Shown here: piece by piece, positions 11,836-22,980 of the stretch
Numbering within the stretch: the first letter of the stretch is position 1
Layout: each line of letters begins with the position of its first letter
Assembly (NCBI GenBank): GCA_030386875.1
Contig: CM059576.1
Span: forward strand, 65,347,581 to 65,411,580
Length of the DNA stretch: 64,000 nucleotides
Direction: 5' to 3'
From: Morinoia aosen
Lineage: Eukaryota > Arthropoda > Malacostraca > Amphipoda > Talitridae
Position numbers and translations under genes: made by a program
Notes under the pieces: model-generated
What the model was told of the DNA's origin: nothing
What the model saw: only the letters and a program-made list of their open reading frames with translations
Databases searched by the model: none

Positions 11836-13454
11836 CAGGGCTGCCACTTTTGTTTGACCAAAATAATCTAGTTTGACCTCAAAAAATATCTAGAAACATC
11901 TAGATTTGAAAATAAAACATCCAAAAATATATCTAGAACTAAATTAATTATAAATAATAATAAGTTAGTTTAAAAGTAGCACATAAGAATATTTATATCA
12001 TAAATTGTTTTATAAGAGGCCATTAATCTTTGTTTAAATTATCTAGTATCCTGATATTTATCCTAATAAAGCTTGGTATCCAAATATTGTTAAATTTCAC
12101 AAGTGTTGCAAGTAGGAAAGACTAATAAGTAGTCCTTCCAAGTGGTAGCAAGTAGTTTTCAGCGGTGCAAGTAGGAAGGAGTAATTTAGTAAAAACTGAT
12201 TTGAGGAACATTAGCATTTCATCCAATAAATTTGTCTTATCTACATTATTAAATTCAAATACCTTATTAATTATTTGCACCTCGGTTAAGAACAGTTGCA
12301 AAAAAATGATAGTGCAAGATTTTTTTCATCAGAATATATTTCAAATAATATATCAGCAGGATAGCAATTTTCCCTTTGCCTTGCAATCTCAAAATGTGTT
12401 CATAAATCCAGGCATTGAGCAACAATTTTTTTTACTGCAGGCTGGATAGACAACCATCAAGTTTTGGAAGCTGAAGGAATTTTCAATGGATGTGAACCAA
12501 TATTAATTGATTCATTAAGTTAATTATGTTAGCATCGTCTAAAAAAATTTTGCAAACCAATTATAGGTTTCTGCAATCAAAAGTTCCATGTTCCTTGGTA
12601 AACATTTACCAGAAGCATAGGGCATAGCAAGCTGGAATGAGTGGCATACACCTCTCATTAATGTTAAATATAAATTTTCTTCTTTGAACTTGGCATAAAC
12701 TTCACTATTGATGCCAACAATTAATGACACTTGCATTGTCAGTCTCTATTGCATTGCAATTATCAATGCTCAGATTCCTACTTATCAAAAATTGTTTTAA
12801 GGCTGTCACAACACTATCTGCATCACTTTTAATAAGTTTGAAATTACGAAGTAAGTTGATTCGACTTTATTAGATGCATGACTCTAGTATATAATTATAC
12901 ACCAAGTAGTTTCATGATTGAAATATCATTGCTTCGATCCAACAATAAACTGAACTCATTGTTGCCAATGTCATTGGTCAGTCTTTCGTCAAAATGAGGC
13001 CACAATACATTTTTGATAACGTATGTGGATTTTATTCCATGATTTTTGACATCATCACGAGTTTTGCAATTGGAGATAATATGCTTTAGCTTATGAACCT
13101 GATCACAATTAGAAATTACACTATGGCAGCACAAAACCATTGAAATTGCCGTCTAGGTGTGGTTCATAATCTATACATAACATGATCAGAATGTGGTTGG
13201 TTCACTATTTTTTATTCAGACAATTTGGTGAAGCAAATTGACAAATATAATAAGACTGAAGTAGAAACCTACCATTATAGTGCATTCCTAATTCGAATTT
13301 AGAGAAATTCTATCATATATAGCTCAATTGTAATTCTAACTAGAAAATATCTAGCACGCTGAAAAAACTATCTGGATTTTATAGCTAATATCTAGGCTCC
13401 AAATTTTACATCTAGGCTTACGCAAAAATATCTAGATCTAGAGTGGCAGCCCTG
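11836..13454. mobile_element. Nested 1.6-kb hAT transposon
   Basis: Perfect 13-bp terminal inverted repeats, CAGGGCTGCCACT at 11836-11848 and its complement at 13442-13454, are flanked by a perfect 8-bp target duplication CCGCCAGA (11828-11835 and 13455-13462). The terminal CAGGG.TGCCA and 8-bp duplication are typical of hAT. Multiple ATCTAG hexamers lie just inside both ends. The interior codes on the minus strand for a decayed hAT transposase. At 1.6 kb it is shorter than an autonomous element, so it has lost internal sequence. It landed just upstream of the host element's transposase start. Confidence 0.92.
12100..13140 (-). pseudogene. Decayed hAT transposase
   Basis: From 13140 downward the minus strand reads a hAT-like N-terminal part ending FSLLLDRSNDISIMKLLGV (about 12950-12895). 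This corresponds to the DES/TDIS-like first catalytic Asp region common in ZBED/DUF4371-type hAT proteins. After a gap it continues with LVGINSEV..., LTLMRGVCHSFQLAM (CxxH-like) and PRNMELLIAETYNWF at about 12720-12545. A third stretch near 12310-12130 reads FLTEVQIINKVFEFNN and NLLDEMLMFLKS, like the insertion-domain to C-terminal part of the family. The pieces are in different frames with stops between them, and the N-terminal zinc finger and clear dimerisation motif were not found. Family membership is confident; function is lost. Confidence 0.75.
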
Positions 13455-13639
13455 CCGCCAGAGGCACTACACTAGGCTGGGAGTGAGGTGTCTCCCCCTA
13501 CCCGCTTCCACCGTTCATTTCCTGTTCTCTGTAGCATGAAAATAAAGAGTAGTAAGGAGTAGAGGGAAAAAGGATTGTTCCCTAAATGGATCAAATTCAG
13601 TATTCTCAAGTAAAACATATGCCGATTCTTTATTTGAAC

Positions 13640-14110
13640 ATTATGGAAATATCATAAATATGGAAAAATTAGGCTTTATTGGAGAAACCCTCGAATAATG
13701 AAGATGATAGGCTATAGCTCTAAAATTAGAAACATCTCTTCTAGAGATGTTTTAATGATGGTTTTTATCTATTGTGACCCCTAAGTACCCAGAATTTTAT
13801 TTTGGGCAAATTTTCAAATATATCCTTTTTCCCCATTTTAATGAAATTTTCTTATGACCCTCAAATAATAAAGATAATAAGAGAGAGCTTTGAAACCTAG
13901 AACATATGTTCAAGAGACGTTTTTATGATGATTCTTACTTACTTTGACCTCTGAGAATGTTAAATGGAGTTTTTGGGAATTTTTTCATATATAGCTATGT
14001 TTTCCTATTTTTTAAATTTTCAAACGACCCTCAAATCATGAAGGAATAAACCTAGAAGTGTAAAATTTTGCACACATCGTTTATATGCACTTCCACAACT
14101 TTCCACCCTA
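13640..14110. repeat. Right subterminal repeats of the 5.16-kb element
   Basis: Two or three degenerate iterations of a unit of about 190 bp. Shared phrases are GACCCTCAAATAAT.AAGAT, AGAGCTTTGAAACCTAGAAC, GAACATATGTTC and TTTTGGGCAAATTTTC. They match the left subterminal region in inverted orientation. Confidence 0.6.
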
Positions 14111-14161
14111 TTGTAAAACCGAACTCCAAAAAGTTGAAAAAACGCTTCACCCGATTGTCCA

Positions 14162-15621
14162 GGAGATATCCAACATGAATAAGGCCCACATAATTTTAGC
14201 TTTTCAATTGTTTCTTGCTCAAATAGAAGCTGTTACTAAAGCAAGAGGTCGTTTCACAGAATAATTTTATTAAGAAGTATCCTCAAAGATTTTTGTGTAT
14301 AGTTGGGTTTGAATATATTAATTTTTCTGACATATTTTGATTCAATTATCAGGCAAAAAAGATTCTCATATAACCCTCATAATGTGTGTTAGTATAATAG
14401 AGACCAAATTTAAGTCAATAACCGGATAAGTTCTCGCTCCTTTCAACGCAAAACAGGCAACGTGCAAAAATTCCGATAGTTTTGCACTGAATGTATTTTA
14501 TTATGTCAAAGATGCTCACATACAAACAATCAATGTCAACATTTATACAAAAAAAATTTGGGATAAAATCGTGCGTGAAAGTATTCACACCTTTTAAGAT
14601 CCTTCATAATTTTCTGATCCACTATGCTTATATTTGGAACCTACATTTCGACAAGCGTTTTTATGATCTAGCTCTGCTGCATTACATGTTTGGGGCTGGG
14701 AAAGGAAAATCTGAAGGCTCATTTTTTATGATTTCAACCAAACATTATAACCGAAACACGCTTCTCTCAATAGTAAAATAATATTTTTATCGACTTTCTC
14801 GGTTTCACTATCATCGTACTTCCGATCCAAGTTCATGTAAAATTTCTCTCCTGATAAATGGACCAAAGTTAATCATGGATCAGCGATAAAAATATTAAGA
14901 GACAGGCTGTGCATGACTCATAGCTGATAACCTTGATACAAAATGCGCTGCAACTCGTGTACGCCAGTCGGACGACGCCCGTCCTGTTATCAAGGTGGTA
15001 ACTCAAGGAATGTGCTAACGGTAATGTGCATTACAAAAATATTAAGATTTCCAACTAGTAGCTTACACTTACAACCCGCAATTTGAACATGCGTCGGCAA
15101 CTTCAAACAAGTGTAACATTACAAATTTGAAGTCCTGCATATATCGTTAGAGATCACTATTGCGTTCCACTGATGGCGTCTCACATGCCACACCTATTTG
15201 TATAGCATAGTTCGTTGAGGTTGTGCTGTGAACCAGGTGAAATATGCCCCAGCTTGGTAGTCCTGTGTTTTGTTTGTTAAATCTTAACTCCTCCATTTGT
15301 CATATCGTACATAAGTACAGTAGCTGTTATTTTTTGTATGAATGAATGTAAAAAATTCCCAACTCCAACTCGAGCGATCAAGCATGCTGCATTTCCTTAT
15401 TTTTTGCCTTTCATAACTTCATGAAACACAAATTTGTCCGTACGTGTGTTACGGAGTTGATAAAAGAAATGATTTAAGAACATAATTCGTCAATTCCTTC
15501 GTGAACTTGTTGACCATCCTTTTGATTTAATGCAGATATCTTTGAACATAAAATTGTCTGGTGGAAGGTAAATTACCTATTGAATGAACACTCTATAAAG
15601 TCACTGTAGGAGGAAGTCTAA
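14162..15621 (+). repeat. RepB copy A, right portion
   Basis: Collinear with 23620-24985 of copy B. Recognisable blocks are AAATAGAAGCTGTTACTAAAG, GTCGTTTCACAGAATAATTTTA, TTATCAAGGTGG.AACTCAAG, TTTCCAACTAGT.GCTTACAC and AAGCATGCTGCATTTCC. The last 90 bp (about 15530-15621) also match 35255-35346. Small open frames here (such as 14491-14781) are not conserved in frame between copies, so RepB looks non-coding. It ends at the TAA target site of the Harbinger element. Confidence 0.8.
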
Positions 15622-16841
15622 AGGCCCGTCTACACTATCAAACTCTTCGTCAATCACGAACACACCAAAACGCGAACAAAAACACAAACTTTTCCGAATC
15701 GTGTCCAGACGTCCAGACTATACGCTTTCGGCGGACAGAAGTTGTTCGCGAGCAACATGTAAACAAACAATACTGCTTCCCAAGTAAGTTGTAGTTAATT
15801 GATGCATATATTTGGTAAATTTAATTTGTTGAGAGTTAATAACCATAATTTATCTGTGTGGGCATGTGTGAACAGAAAATATTAAGAATCGCTGATGTAT
15901 TATGAGAATATTTCGAATACCATCAGTGTTACAGTGGTAAGATGGGATCTGCTGATGTCCTTGATCTTTTTCAATGCTCTTCATTAAATTTAAATTTTAG
16001 ACTTGAGCTTAAAACTTTAAAATATGATCTTACTCAGCCTATAGAATGTTTTTTTTTTACTTTTTGTGACCTAAATTTTCTGTAAGAGGTGAAAAATGCT
16101 CATATTTTTCATTTGTCATAAAATATTCCTACAATATTGGAAGTAATTTACCGAAGTTATTTAATATTTTTCTGTTTAATTAAGCCAACAATTTATTTCA
16201 AAAATTTAAAGTTTAGCTTATGTATTTTATTAGTGTCTTAAACTATATGCAGTATCCATACTTTCTGTGCACATTTTTGAAGCATCCATTACTCAGTCAA
16301 GCATACCTGAATGTATTTTTACTATTGCACAAAAAAATTTTTGAGTGCTTTTCTGTGAACATTGTAAACACCTAGATCTCTTATAACTACTAAACATGTA
16401 TAAGAAATAGTTCTAAGGGAAGAATTTGAGAACTTAAAGCTGAATGTCAAGCAGGCCATCTTTATATTGAATTTTTTTTTGCTTGTTAAGGACCATATTT
16501 TTTTAATTCATTATCATTTATGTCAGCACCTGCTCACTTATATATTTCATGAAAAGTGTGACAGTGGAATGTAAGTTATCCATGTATATAATTTTGTGTA
16601 TAAATTCTGTGTATAAAAAATATAATCCGTGTATGATAATATATAATGAAATATAATGCGTAAATAAAAAACAAAAGTATAAAAGGTAATTATTCTGAAT
16701 TATTGTTAAGACATCTCATATTGATTATGAATAATTTGCTCCTATTCAGGACCTCATGACAATTATATTCCACAAATTTTGATGCTAGGTAGTACATAAT
16801 CATTATAATGTGTTCCTTATGTATGGATTATATTTTTACAG

Positions 16842-16968
16842 GTGGCTGCTACGAGGTGATTCATGCACTTCTCTACAGTATTTGACAAGAATATCAAAGC
16901 AGTTGCTCTCTATCATACCTGAAACTTGTGAGGCCATCTATACTCTACTTAAGGATGAAAACATGAAG
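16842..16968 (+). pseudogene. HARBI1-like nuclease exon (PIF/Harbinger transposase fragment)
   Basis: An internal exon with a good acceptor (pyrimidine-rich TATTTTTACAG before 16842) and donor (AAG then GTATGC at 16969). It enters with one base completing a codon and leaves in phase 0. It reads RWLLRGDSCTSLQYLTRISK followed by SIIPETCEAIYTLLKDENMK, the helical segment that precedes the DDE core in ALP1/HARBI1-type nucleases (usual form: RFLATGDS..SLQY.FR.SK...I.PETC.AI). The expected following exon with IGAIDGKH was not found downstream, nor a clear N-terminal exon upstream, so this is a lone surviving exon. Its position inside TIRs with a TAA duplication supports origin from that element. 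Confidence 0.78.
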
Positions 16969-17059
16969 GTATGCATCCCATTGCAGTGTTGGGTTCATAT
17001 ATTACTTTGCAATGAATATTGTAATGTTGCTCAAATAGAAAAATAATTTTTCTGGAATA

Positions 17060-18480
17060 TTGAAACCATTAAGAAATTTGCAGTAAGTTGAAATCCTTTG
17101 AAATATGGTAATGAAACGAGTCAAGTGACCCGCATATCATCATAAATACGGTATTGACTTGGTACAATAGCAGAGCTGAACACTATGTTTTTGCAACACT
17201 GTCTGGTCTTGGGGTGCTACTTGAATTGATGAACTCTCTCACAAAAAAGTAGTGGTGTGCAAAGTATATTTCAGTTGTTCTCGTAGTTGATTGTAACCTA
17301 CTACAATTAGAATTACTTTGAAACCAAACTAGTTCCATTATTTGTGAACTTTCAGGTGCATGAGCAAAATGTATATTGTGATTTCTAGGGAATCTATATA
17401 ACCACTGCTTTCTTCCAGTAATATTGTTCACATCTCATGAAACAATAATGCATAAACCATCAAAAAATTTTGCGGTGGACTTCCATCTGTAATTCCCTTC
17501 GTTGTACTCATTTACAGACTCCACAATCGCAAGCAGAGTCGGAATCTGCAGCCAGTGATTTCTACCTGAAGTGAAGTTCCCATAAAACATCTTGAATTTC
17601 ATGAACTCTTCTCTAGAGATTGCATGCCACTTTAGCATCACTATGATGAAGTGAGAAGAGAGAGCTCCTTGAGCTGGCGGCAGCGGTGGACGCTGCAACT
17701 GTGCTGCTCCGCGATGTGGTGCTGCCGTGCCGCTTTCATCCGTGGAGGCAAAACTGCTGCTGCGTCCTAGAGCTATTATGAACTATGGACCGCCTCAACT
17801 ACCTACATAGGCATTGCACAAATAGCGTCCCCGTGAACTTCCTGTGGACGACTGCAGCGGTACCAGAGACTCAGAACGAGTTCGCTTTTGAGGTGGGTCG
17901 CAGTGACATGTAGCGCTTGGTTCGGTTGACCTTTTTTTGAGAATTTCCCATCAAAATTGTTAATCATCCATTCGATCCCTTTCCATAATTTCTATGTTGG
18001 TTGGATTGGAGTTTGAGGTCTTCAATGATGAGAAGGGATTAGGTTTTATGTACACATGCTAGTATGCCAAGAATTATCATTTTAAACATTTTCTGGTATT
18101 CAAACTACTCTAATTATCGTAATAATCTTTTGATTTAGTGAAGGTATGGTTCAATCTAAAAGGTATTTTGCAAAGTTACCATAATACCGCCAATGTTTTA
18201 ATTTATGAAAAGCTAAAATATTGCATTTCTTGAATTATAAACTGAACTCTCTCTGCTTGAAGCAATTCATTTCCTTGGGACCTTGTTTGACGTTAATGTT
18301 TGTTCACAGCCCGAGCTCGACCCTCCTATTCGTTTGTGCTCGTGGGCCAGCCGTGGTCCTGTCCTGCGCTGCCAAACCTTCCTGGTTTGGTTTTCCACGA
18401 CTGGAGAGGGGCATTTGCACTACTGGTGTAAATGATTCATGACTTTACAATACTATCATATTATAATGCACTGGTGTCTT
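17060..18480. other. Interior of Harbinger element, unrecognised
   Basis: Contains an 87-codon minus-strand frame (17435-17698) and shorter ones. Their GC content rises around 17640-17900, which could be an old CpG-rich exon or promoter. No domain was recognised and no start or splice choice is supported. Confidence 0.3.
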
Positions 18481-18489
18481 AATACTTTC

Positions 18490-18690
18490 CTTACCCGCCA
18501 TCATATCATCATGCACATTGGTTTTTCAAATGCTTTATAACTGACATCAGGATACAATGACGGTTACCCGGTCAAGTCTGTACCCATTTCCGACACCTGG
18601 GTAGGGTGTATCTGAGTTCTCTCCTTTCCCAACGGGGAGAAATCACTGCATGCCGCTGGGATTCAAAAAACCGACACCTACCCCATAAAG
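18490..18690 (-). repeat. tRNA-derived SINE, copy 1 (reverse, 5' part degraded)
   Basis: The reverse complement matches 36000-36230 over the non-tRNA body: GGAGAGAACTCAG, CGGAAATGGGTA.., CTTGACCG.GGTAAC, TTATAA.GC.TTT and AAAACCAATGT.CA.GATGATAT. The tRNA-like head is present but altered (GGTAGGTGTCGG, then TGAATCCCAGC in place of the B box). Confidence 0.75.
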
Positions 18691-20720
18691 GGTGCATTCT
18701 TAATCACTTAATTTTGAAAAAATCATGTAGTCCTGTATTCAAGCAAGGGAAAAAACAGTTGAATATTTTTGTGTATGATCCCAAACGTGAAGGACATCGA
18801 TCAGTTACCAAGAAGATGATAAACCTGTTCTGAATACAATTTTGTAGGTCAATTACCAACAACCATGTTGAAGAATGCATTTTCATGAAACTGATTAACA
18901 TAAGGACAGCAGTGAACCCAGAACAGGTGTTCTCAAAGAGTAAGTGAGTGAATTCATTTTATTCAATATTTACAATGAAAATAACTGCATGGATAAAAAT
19001 AGTAAGTCAAAGGTTAAAGGCACCAGAAACAAGTCATTGAGATACCTTGAAAGGTAAAAATTTGCAAAGGTGACTTGTTGTATGCACAGATATCTAAAAA
19101 CTGAATATCTAATCATCCATTGACAAAAACTATGATTAAACAAATTGCAGTGCTATGTAAAATTGATTCACCAATAAAGATTTAATTTCTAAACTATTTC
19201 AAAGGTTTCTCATAAGTTGTTATTTGTTTCTTTCAGCTTAAATTGCAAGTTTGTTGTTCCCCATACATTGCACTATTTTTATTACCAATGAAGAGAACAT
19301 ACATGTTACTTTGAGCCTCCTTAAGGGAATCAAACGATTTTTCTTGTAAATTCTTTGAAAAATAAAAAAAATACGTCTGTAGGGAAATAAGCTCTCGGAT
19401 ATTCGCAGCATGTTTAAAACATTCGAATAGACAGTTGTAGTCCAAAATTTGTTAAAATTTACCCATACCCATATCCACATCCCCATCACATACTGCTCTG
19501 AACGTCCATTCGAATGTTCCAAACATGTTGTGAATACCTGCAAGCTTATTTCGCTTTTGACGCTATTGAAATATTTTATATTAAATTTTGAGGTTTTGTA
19601 CCAAAAAATCGTTTGATTCCCTTAACCACAGCAAGGGTGTTCCAAAGAGAGGTATAAAGTAGGGATGATTGAGTACAAACATGTACACAGAGTTTGTGCA
19701 ATGTTTAAAAATCCGCTAACAATAATAACATATTTCTGTAATAAGTAGTCAACCGCAAGCCATCTAATTCTGACATGAAACTGATGAAAAGTATATTGCA
19801 AATAAATATTTCTTATGAAAATCATCACTACACAACCTAATTGGCATTCTGGTAAACATTTGGTGAACATTTAGCTCAATGAAAAAATACTTCATAGAAT
19901 TATAGCATTTATATTCTACATATCTAATACAGATTATTTGTCTTTATGACTAATATAAAAAGTATATTGAAGCACAGTTTAAATGCCCTCTGGTATTGTA
20001 ATGTTAAATAATCATAACTAGCATATAATGTAGCATAACAAACGGATTTGTACATTTGTAATTACTGGTCAAGCACATCATTACCAAGATACAAAAAGAC
20101 TAGAATTTGATCAATCAAGCACTTTACTCATTTCATGATCTCAACATTATTTTTTGCATTGCAGGAACTTTGTTTTTAATACTTCATACACAATTGATTA
20201 ACATCTGTACTACCAAAGTAAATACATACATTTTGTTTCAGCACATCAGGATGCTAATGGCAACAAAATTGTTTACTATATGATTGGCTGATGTTGATCA
20301 GTGGAAAAATTTCCTTTGTGGAATTATAATCAACAAAAAATTAAACAACAGCCAAATCATTATGCCACAATGAAGAAAGAGCACCCTGCTTCATTCTTTT
20401 AACACGTTCCATGCGTATTGGGCCATATGTGTACCAACAGGTTAATTGCCCATTTAAGTGCAGGTATAAATGTACGACATCTGATGTTTCCCGACATTTT
20501 AAAAAATAATTGAAAACATACGAGGTAAAATGTTATCGTGCAATTGTAATTTTCATAATCATTAGGAAAAATTAAAATAGGGTGTATATTCAAGCCGGAA
20601 AATTGATTTACCTGTTCTGCTACTTATAAGCTAACCAAACCAACAGTCATGGAAACGCAGAGAAAGTGTTAAAAAAATTTTAACCTTCAAATTTCAATTC
20701 ATGTAGAATCTAATCAAAAC
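18691..20720. other. Unassigned interior sequence with one R370 fragment
   Basis: AT-rich, still inside the Harbinger TIRs. Frames at 19233-19870 on the minus strand are short and motif-free. The phrase GTTCCAAAGAGAGG marks an R370 fragment at 19615-19680. Confidence 0.4.
19615..19680 (+). repeat. R370 fragment (copy 2)
   Basis: CCCTTAACCACAGCAAGGGT then GTTCCAAAGAGAGG and a short following tract match the left end of copies such as 40499. The remainder is not recognisable. Confidence 0.45.
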
Positions 20721-20724
20721 TTAA

Positions 20725-20840
20725 CTTGTTATCAAGGTGGAAACTCAAGGAATGTGCTAACGGTAATGTGCATGAGAAAAATATTAAGATTTCCAACTAG
20801 TAGCTTACACTTACAACACGCTGTTTGAATATGTGTTTGA
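20725..20840 (+). repeat. RepB internal fragment
   Basis: About 116 bp almost identical to 24437-24552 of RepB copy B (TTATCAAGGTGGAAACTCAA through CACGCTGTTTGAATATGTG). This piece is much better conserved to copy B than copy A is, which suggests recent transfer or gene conversion. Confidence 0.8.
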
Positions 20841-20921
20841 AATATGTGTTTGTTTAGAGACTTGTGTTGGGAGAAGAGGACTACCAACAAAAAGGACCAC
20901 GGTGATGGTGGTAGGGATTCA

Positions 20922-21074
20922 TCAGAGATGCTTGAACTTGAAGGCAGGGTCTTTGTAACGACCTGTAATGATGGTAACCCATTCGAGGAAGGCCCGTGAA
21001 TAGTCTTCAATGATTTCAATTGCTTCTCGGGTGGCAATGGACTGAAGGACTTGGGTGGCAATGGGCTTCTCAAC
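20922..21074 (-). CDS. Candidate terminal coding exon, unknown protein
   Basis: A minus-strand exon of 50 codons plus TGA. It begins after a strong acceptor (TTTTCTTCTCTTCCGTCAG, ending at 21075) and reads VEKPIATQVLQSIATREAIE at its start and YKDPAFKFKHL at its end. Between these it is rich in Ile, Glu, Trp and aromatic residues, as expected of folded helical protein. The open frame, acceptor and stop fit a last coding exon. I do not recognise the family. A different minus-strand frame across the same bases is longer but Pro/Ser-rich and less protein-like. The exon lies inside the Harbinger TIRs and may be the element's second gene, a captured exon, or part of a host gene around it. Confidence 0.45.
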   Translation of the reverse strand, partial: VEKPIATQVLQSIATREAIEIIEDYSRAFLEWVTIITGRYKDPAFKFKHL

Positions 21075-21630
21075 CTGACGGAAGAGAAGAAAATAATTTG
21101 CCTATTAACCATAGGTGGCTCTCTAAAAATGATAGAAACTCTTGAATAATTATGAATGACTTGGTACATTGGAATTATATGCTGGAGCAAATCAAAGTTT
21201 AATTTTGTAAAATTTCAATCAAACATAGATGAAGTTCATCAAAGTCGTTTTTGTAGAGAGATGTGACAAAGCCAGAATTTTGCCAAAGCTAAAGCGCTGG
21301 AAGTGGCACCTGATGTTAAAAGTTGAAAATCATTTCCAATAGTATTTGTAACAAATAATATTGATTAAGAAAAAATGTATCCAATGTACAACCTGCATAA
21401 CAGGCTGGTTTGTAAGAGAACCAAAATTTTGGTTCACAAATAAATGAAAAAATCTATTCTAATTCACACTTCTGCATTTATTTTTCATTGTTTGGCCTAT
21501 TTGCCATGAAAATTCATTACTTAAGGACCATATTTTTTAAACAAAGCTTTCATACATACTAATCTTACTGACTTCAATAGTCATGAATGAAGTTAGGTAG
21601 AAAAATTGAACAATTCACTGAACTACTTAC

Positions 21631-21760
21631 CATTGTTGAAGATTCTGAAGACCCAGCTCTGCAGTTCCATAGGAGAGACACCTAATGACATTGAGTCACC
21701 ACTGCTCAATAACAACTTTGAAGTACTACAGAGGCAACCTAAGGCAACTGCCTTAGTTTT
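21631..21760 (-). CDS. Candidate coding exon with strong donor, unknown protein
   Basis: Minus-strand open segment ending in a consensus donor (AATG then GTAAGT, exon end at 21631). In one frame it reads STSKLLLSSGDSMSLGVSPM followed by ELQSWVFRIFNN, which looks protein-like. The frame ends in phase 1, so a direct join to the exon at 21074 would meet a stop. An alternative, shorter exon starting at 21681 would join in phase. An intervening exon may exist. No family recognised. Neighbourhood: same strand as the exon 550 bp downstream, inside the Harbinger element. Confidence 0.35.
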
Positions 21761-21769
21761 TATTTAAAA

Positions 21770-22980
21770 TTGCTAATTGTTTGAAAACTTTCTGAAAAAT
21801 ACACAAAAAGGGGTAAAGCATTTGGTTTAATTTTACTGACTGCGCCTATGACACACGACAGTTAAGAAACAGCCCTAAATGATAATTATCACTGTTACAG
21901 CAAAGTCTACACAAACATACATCAATTCAATGCAATGATAATTGATGCTTCTACTACAGCACACACTTTACCGTAAAGAATGACATGTTGGATGAATTTA
22001 CTTTTCTAGATATATAGCGGATATTTTTTGAATTAAGTTTCAGACATAATAGTTTAGAACAGATGATTTATCCCACTTCCAATAGGGTCACATTCATGAT
22101 ATAACAAGTTAAAACAATACATTACCCAAAGCAAAAGATTTAAAGACATATTTAAATAGGATTAGCTGTTACCAAAATTGTAGGAAAAGCTTAATTTACA
22201 GCAATTCACTTTTGGATCCACAAGCAAAAGTTGAAATTTTCATAAGCCTAACAAGTCCCATAAGGCAGTTTCTAAAATGCAAAAAGAGACCTAGATAATA
22301 AGAGTTTTCCAATGCTTTTCTATAAACAAAAATATTCAAATTCTGAACAAATATGTAAATGACTACAAACAGCTCATGCTTTTTTCCAAATCAATGGTTC
22401 AACAGTGCAGGTCCATTTTTAAAATTGGTGGTAATTATGCTTTTTAAACTATAAATTATAAGTTAGCAAGAGAGTAAATATATCTCCCAGATGATTTTTT
22501 TTATAGTACAATTTCTAATCTAGGGACTTGATTCTAATATCAGTATCAGGCTATAAGGGAAATAAAGTATTCTATTTTAACAAAAAAATTTTAAAAAGAA
22601 ATACAATAAATAATACCAACAGATTTTGCAAATTAATTTTTGTGCCAGTTTTATCAGCAGCAAATTAGTAGCTACCACTTTTGGCATACTACTGAAAAAT
22701 ATCCAAAATTATATTTAAATGTCAAAATAAGTAAACTTTGATAATTTTATGCATGTTCAGCTTCAGTTTCAGCGATTTTTATTTATTTACATTCATATCA
22801 ATTAAATCCAAACTTACTTACATATTCAGCCATATCTGAATAAAATGAAATAACATCGTTACGTGGTTCATTTTGGTAAATAAATGTCCGTGCCACCTTA
22901 CAATTAACATAATTTGCACCAAAAACATAAATAAATCGATGAAATAGGAAAAAAGACATAGAAACCAAGTAATTCACTCG
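21770..22980. other. No recognisable gene
   Basis: AT-rich interior of the Harbinger element. A minus-strand frame from 23220 to 22798 covers the TIR and a possible first exon ending MAEY at a GTAAGTAAG donor near 22817, but nothing confirms it. Confidence 0.35.

Larger units (their letters stand above)
8991..14153. mobile_element. 5.16-kb hAT-like DNA transposon
   Basis: An insertion bounded by an 8-bp target duplication, ATTGTCCA, at 8983-8990 and 14154-14161. The uninterrupted RepB copy B reads through this point with a single ATTGTCCA (about 23612-23619), which is direct empty-site evidence. The termini are inverted repeats: both ends carry GGTGAAGCGTTTTTTCA followed by a similar tract of about 45 bp, with a few extra bases at the extreme left end. 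Degenerate subterminal repeats follow inside each end. It encodes a broken minus-strand transposase (9581-11740) and is itself interrupted by a second transposon at 11836-13454, so its original length was about 3.5 kb. The 8-bp duplication fits hAT, but other superfamilies also make 8 bp, and the transposase is divergent. Confidence 0.85.

Noticed and set aside
14491..14781. 96-codon frame in RepB copy A
   Set aside because: The collinear part of copy B is broken in this frame, so it is not a conserved product.
20732..21190. 152-codon minus-strand frame
   Set aside because: It covers the RepB fragment and reads the likely true exon in the wrong frame, giving a Pro/Ser-rich sequence.
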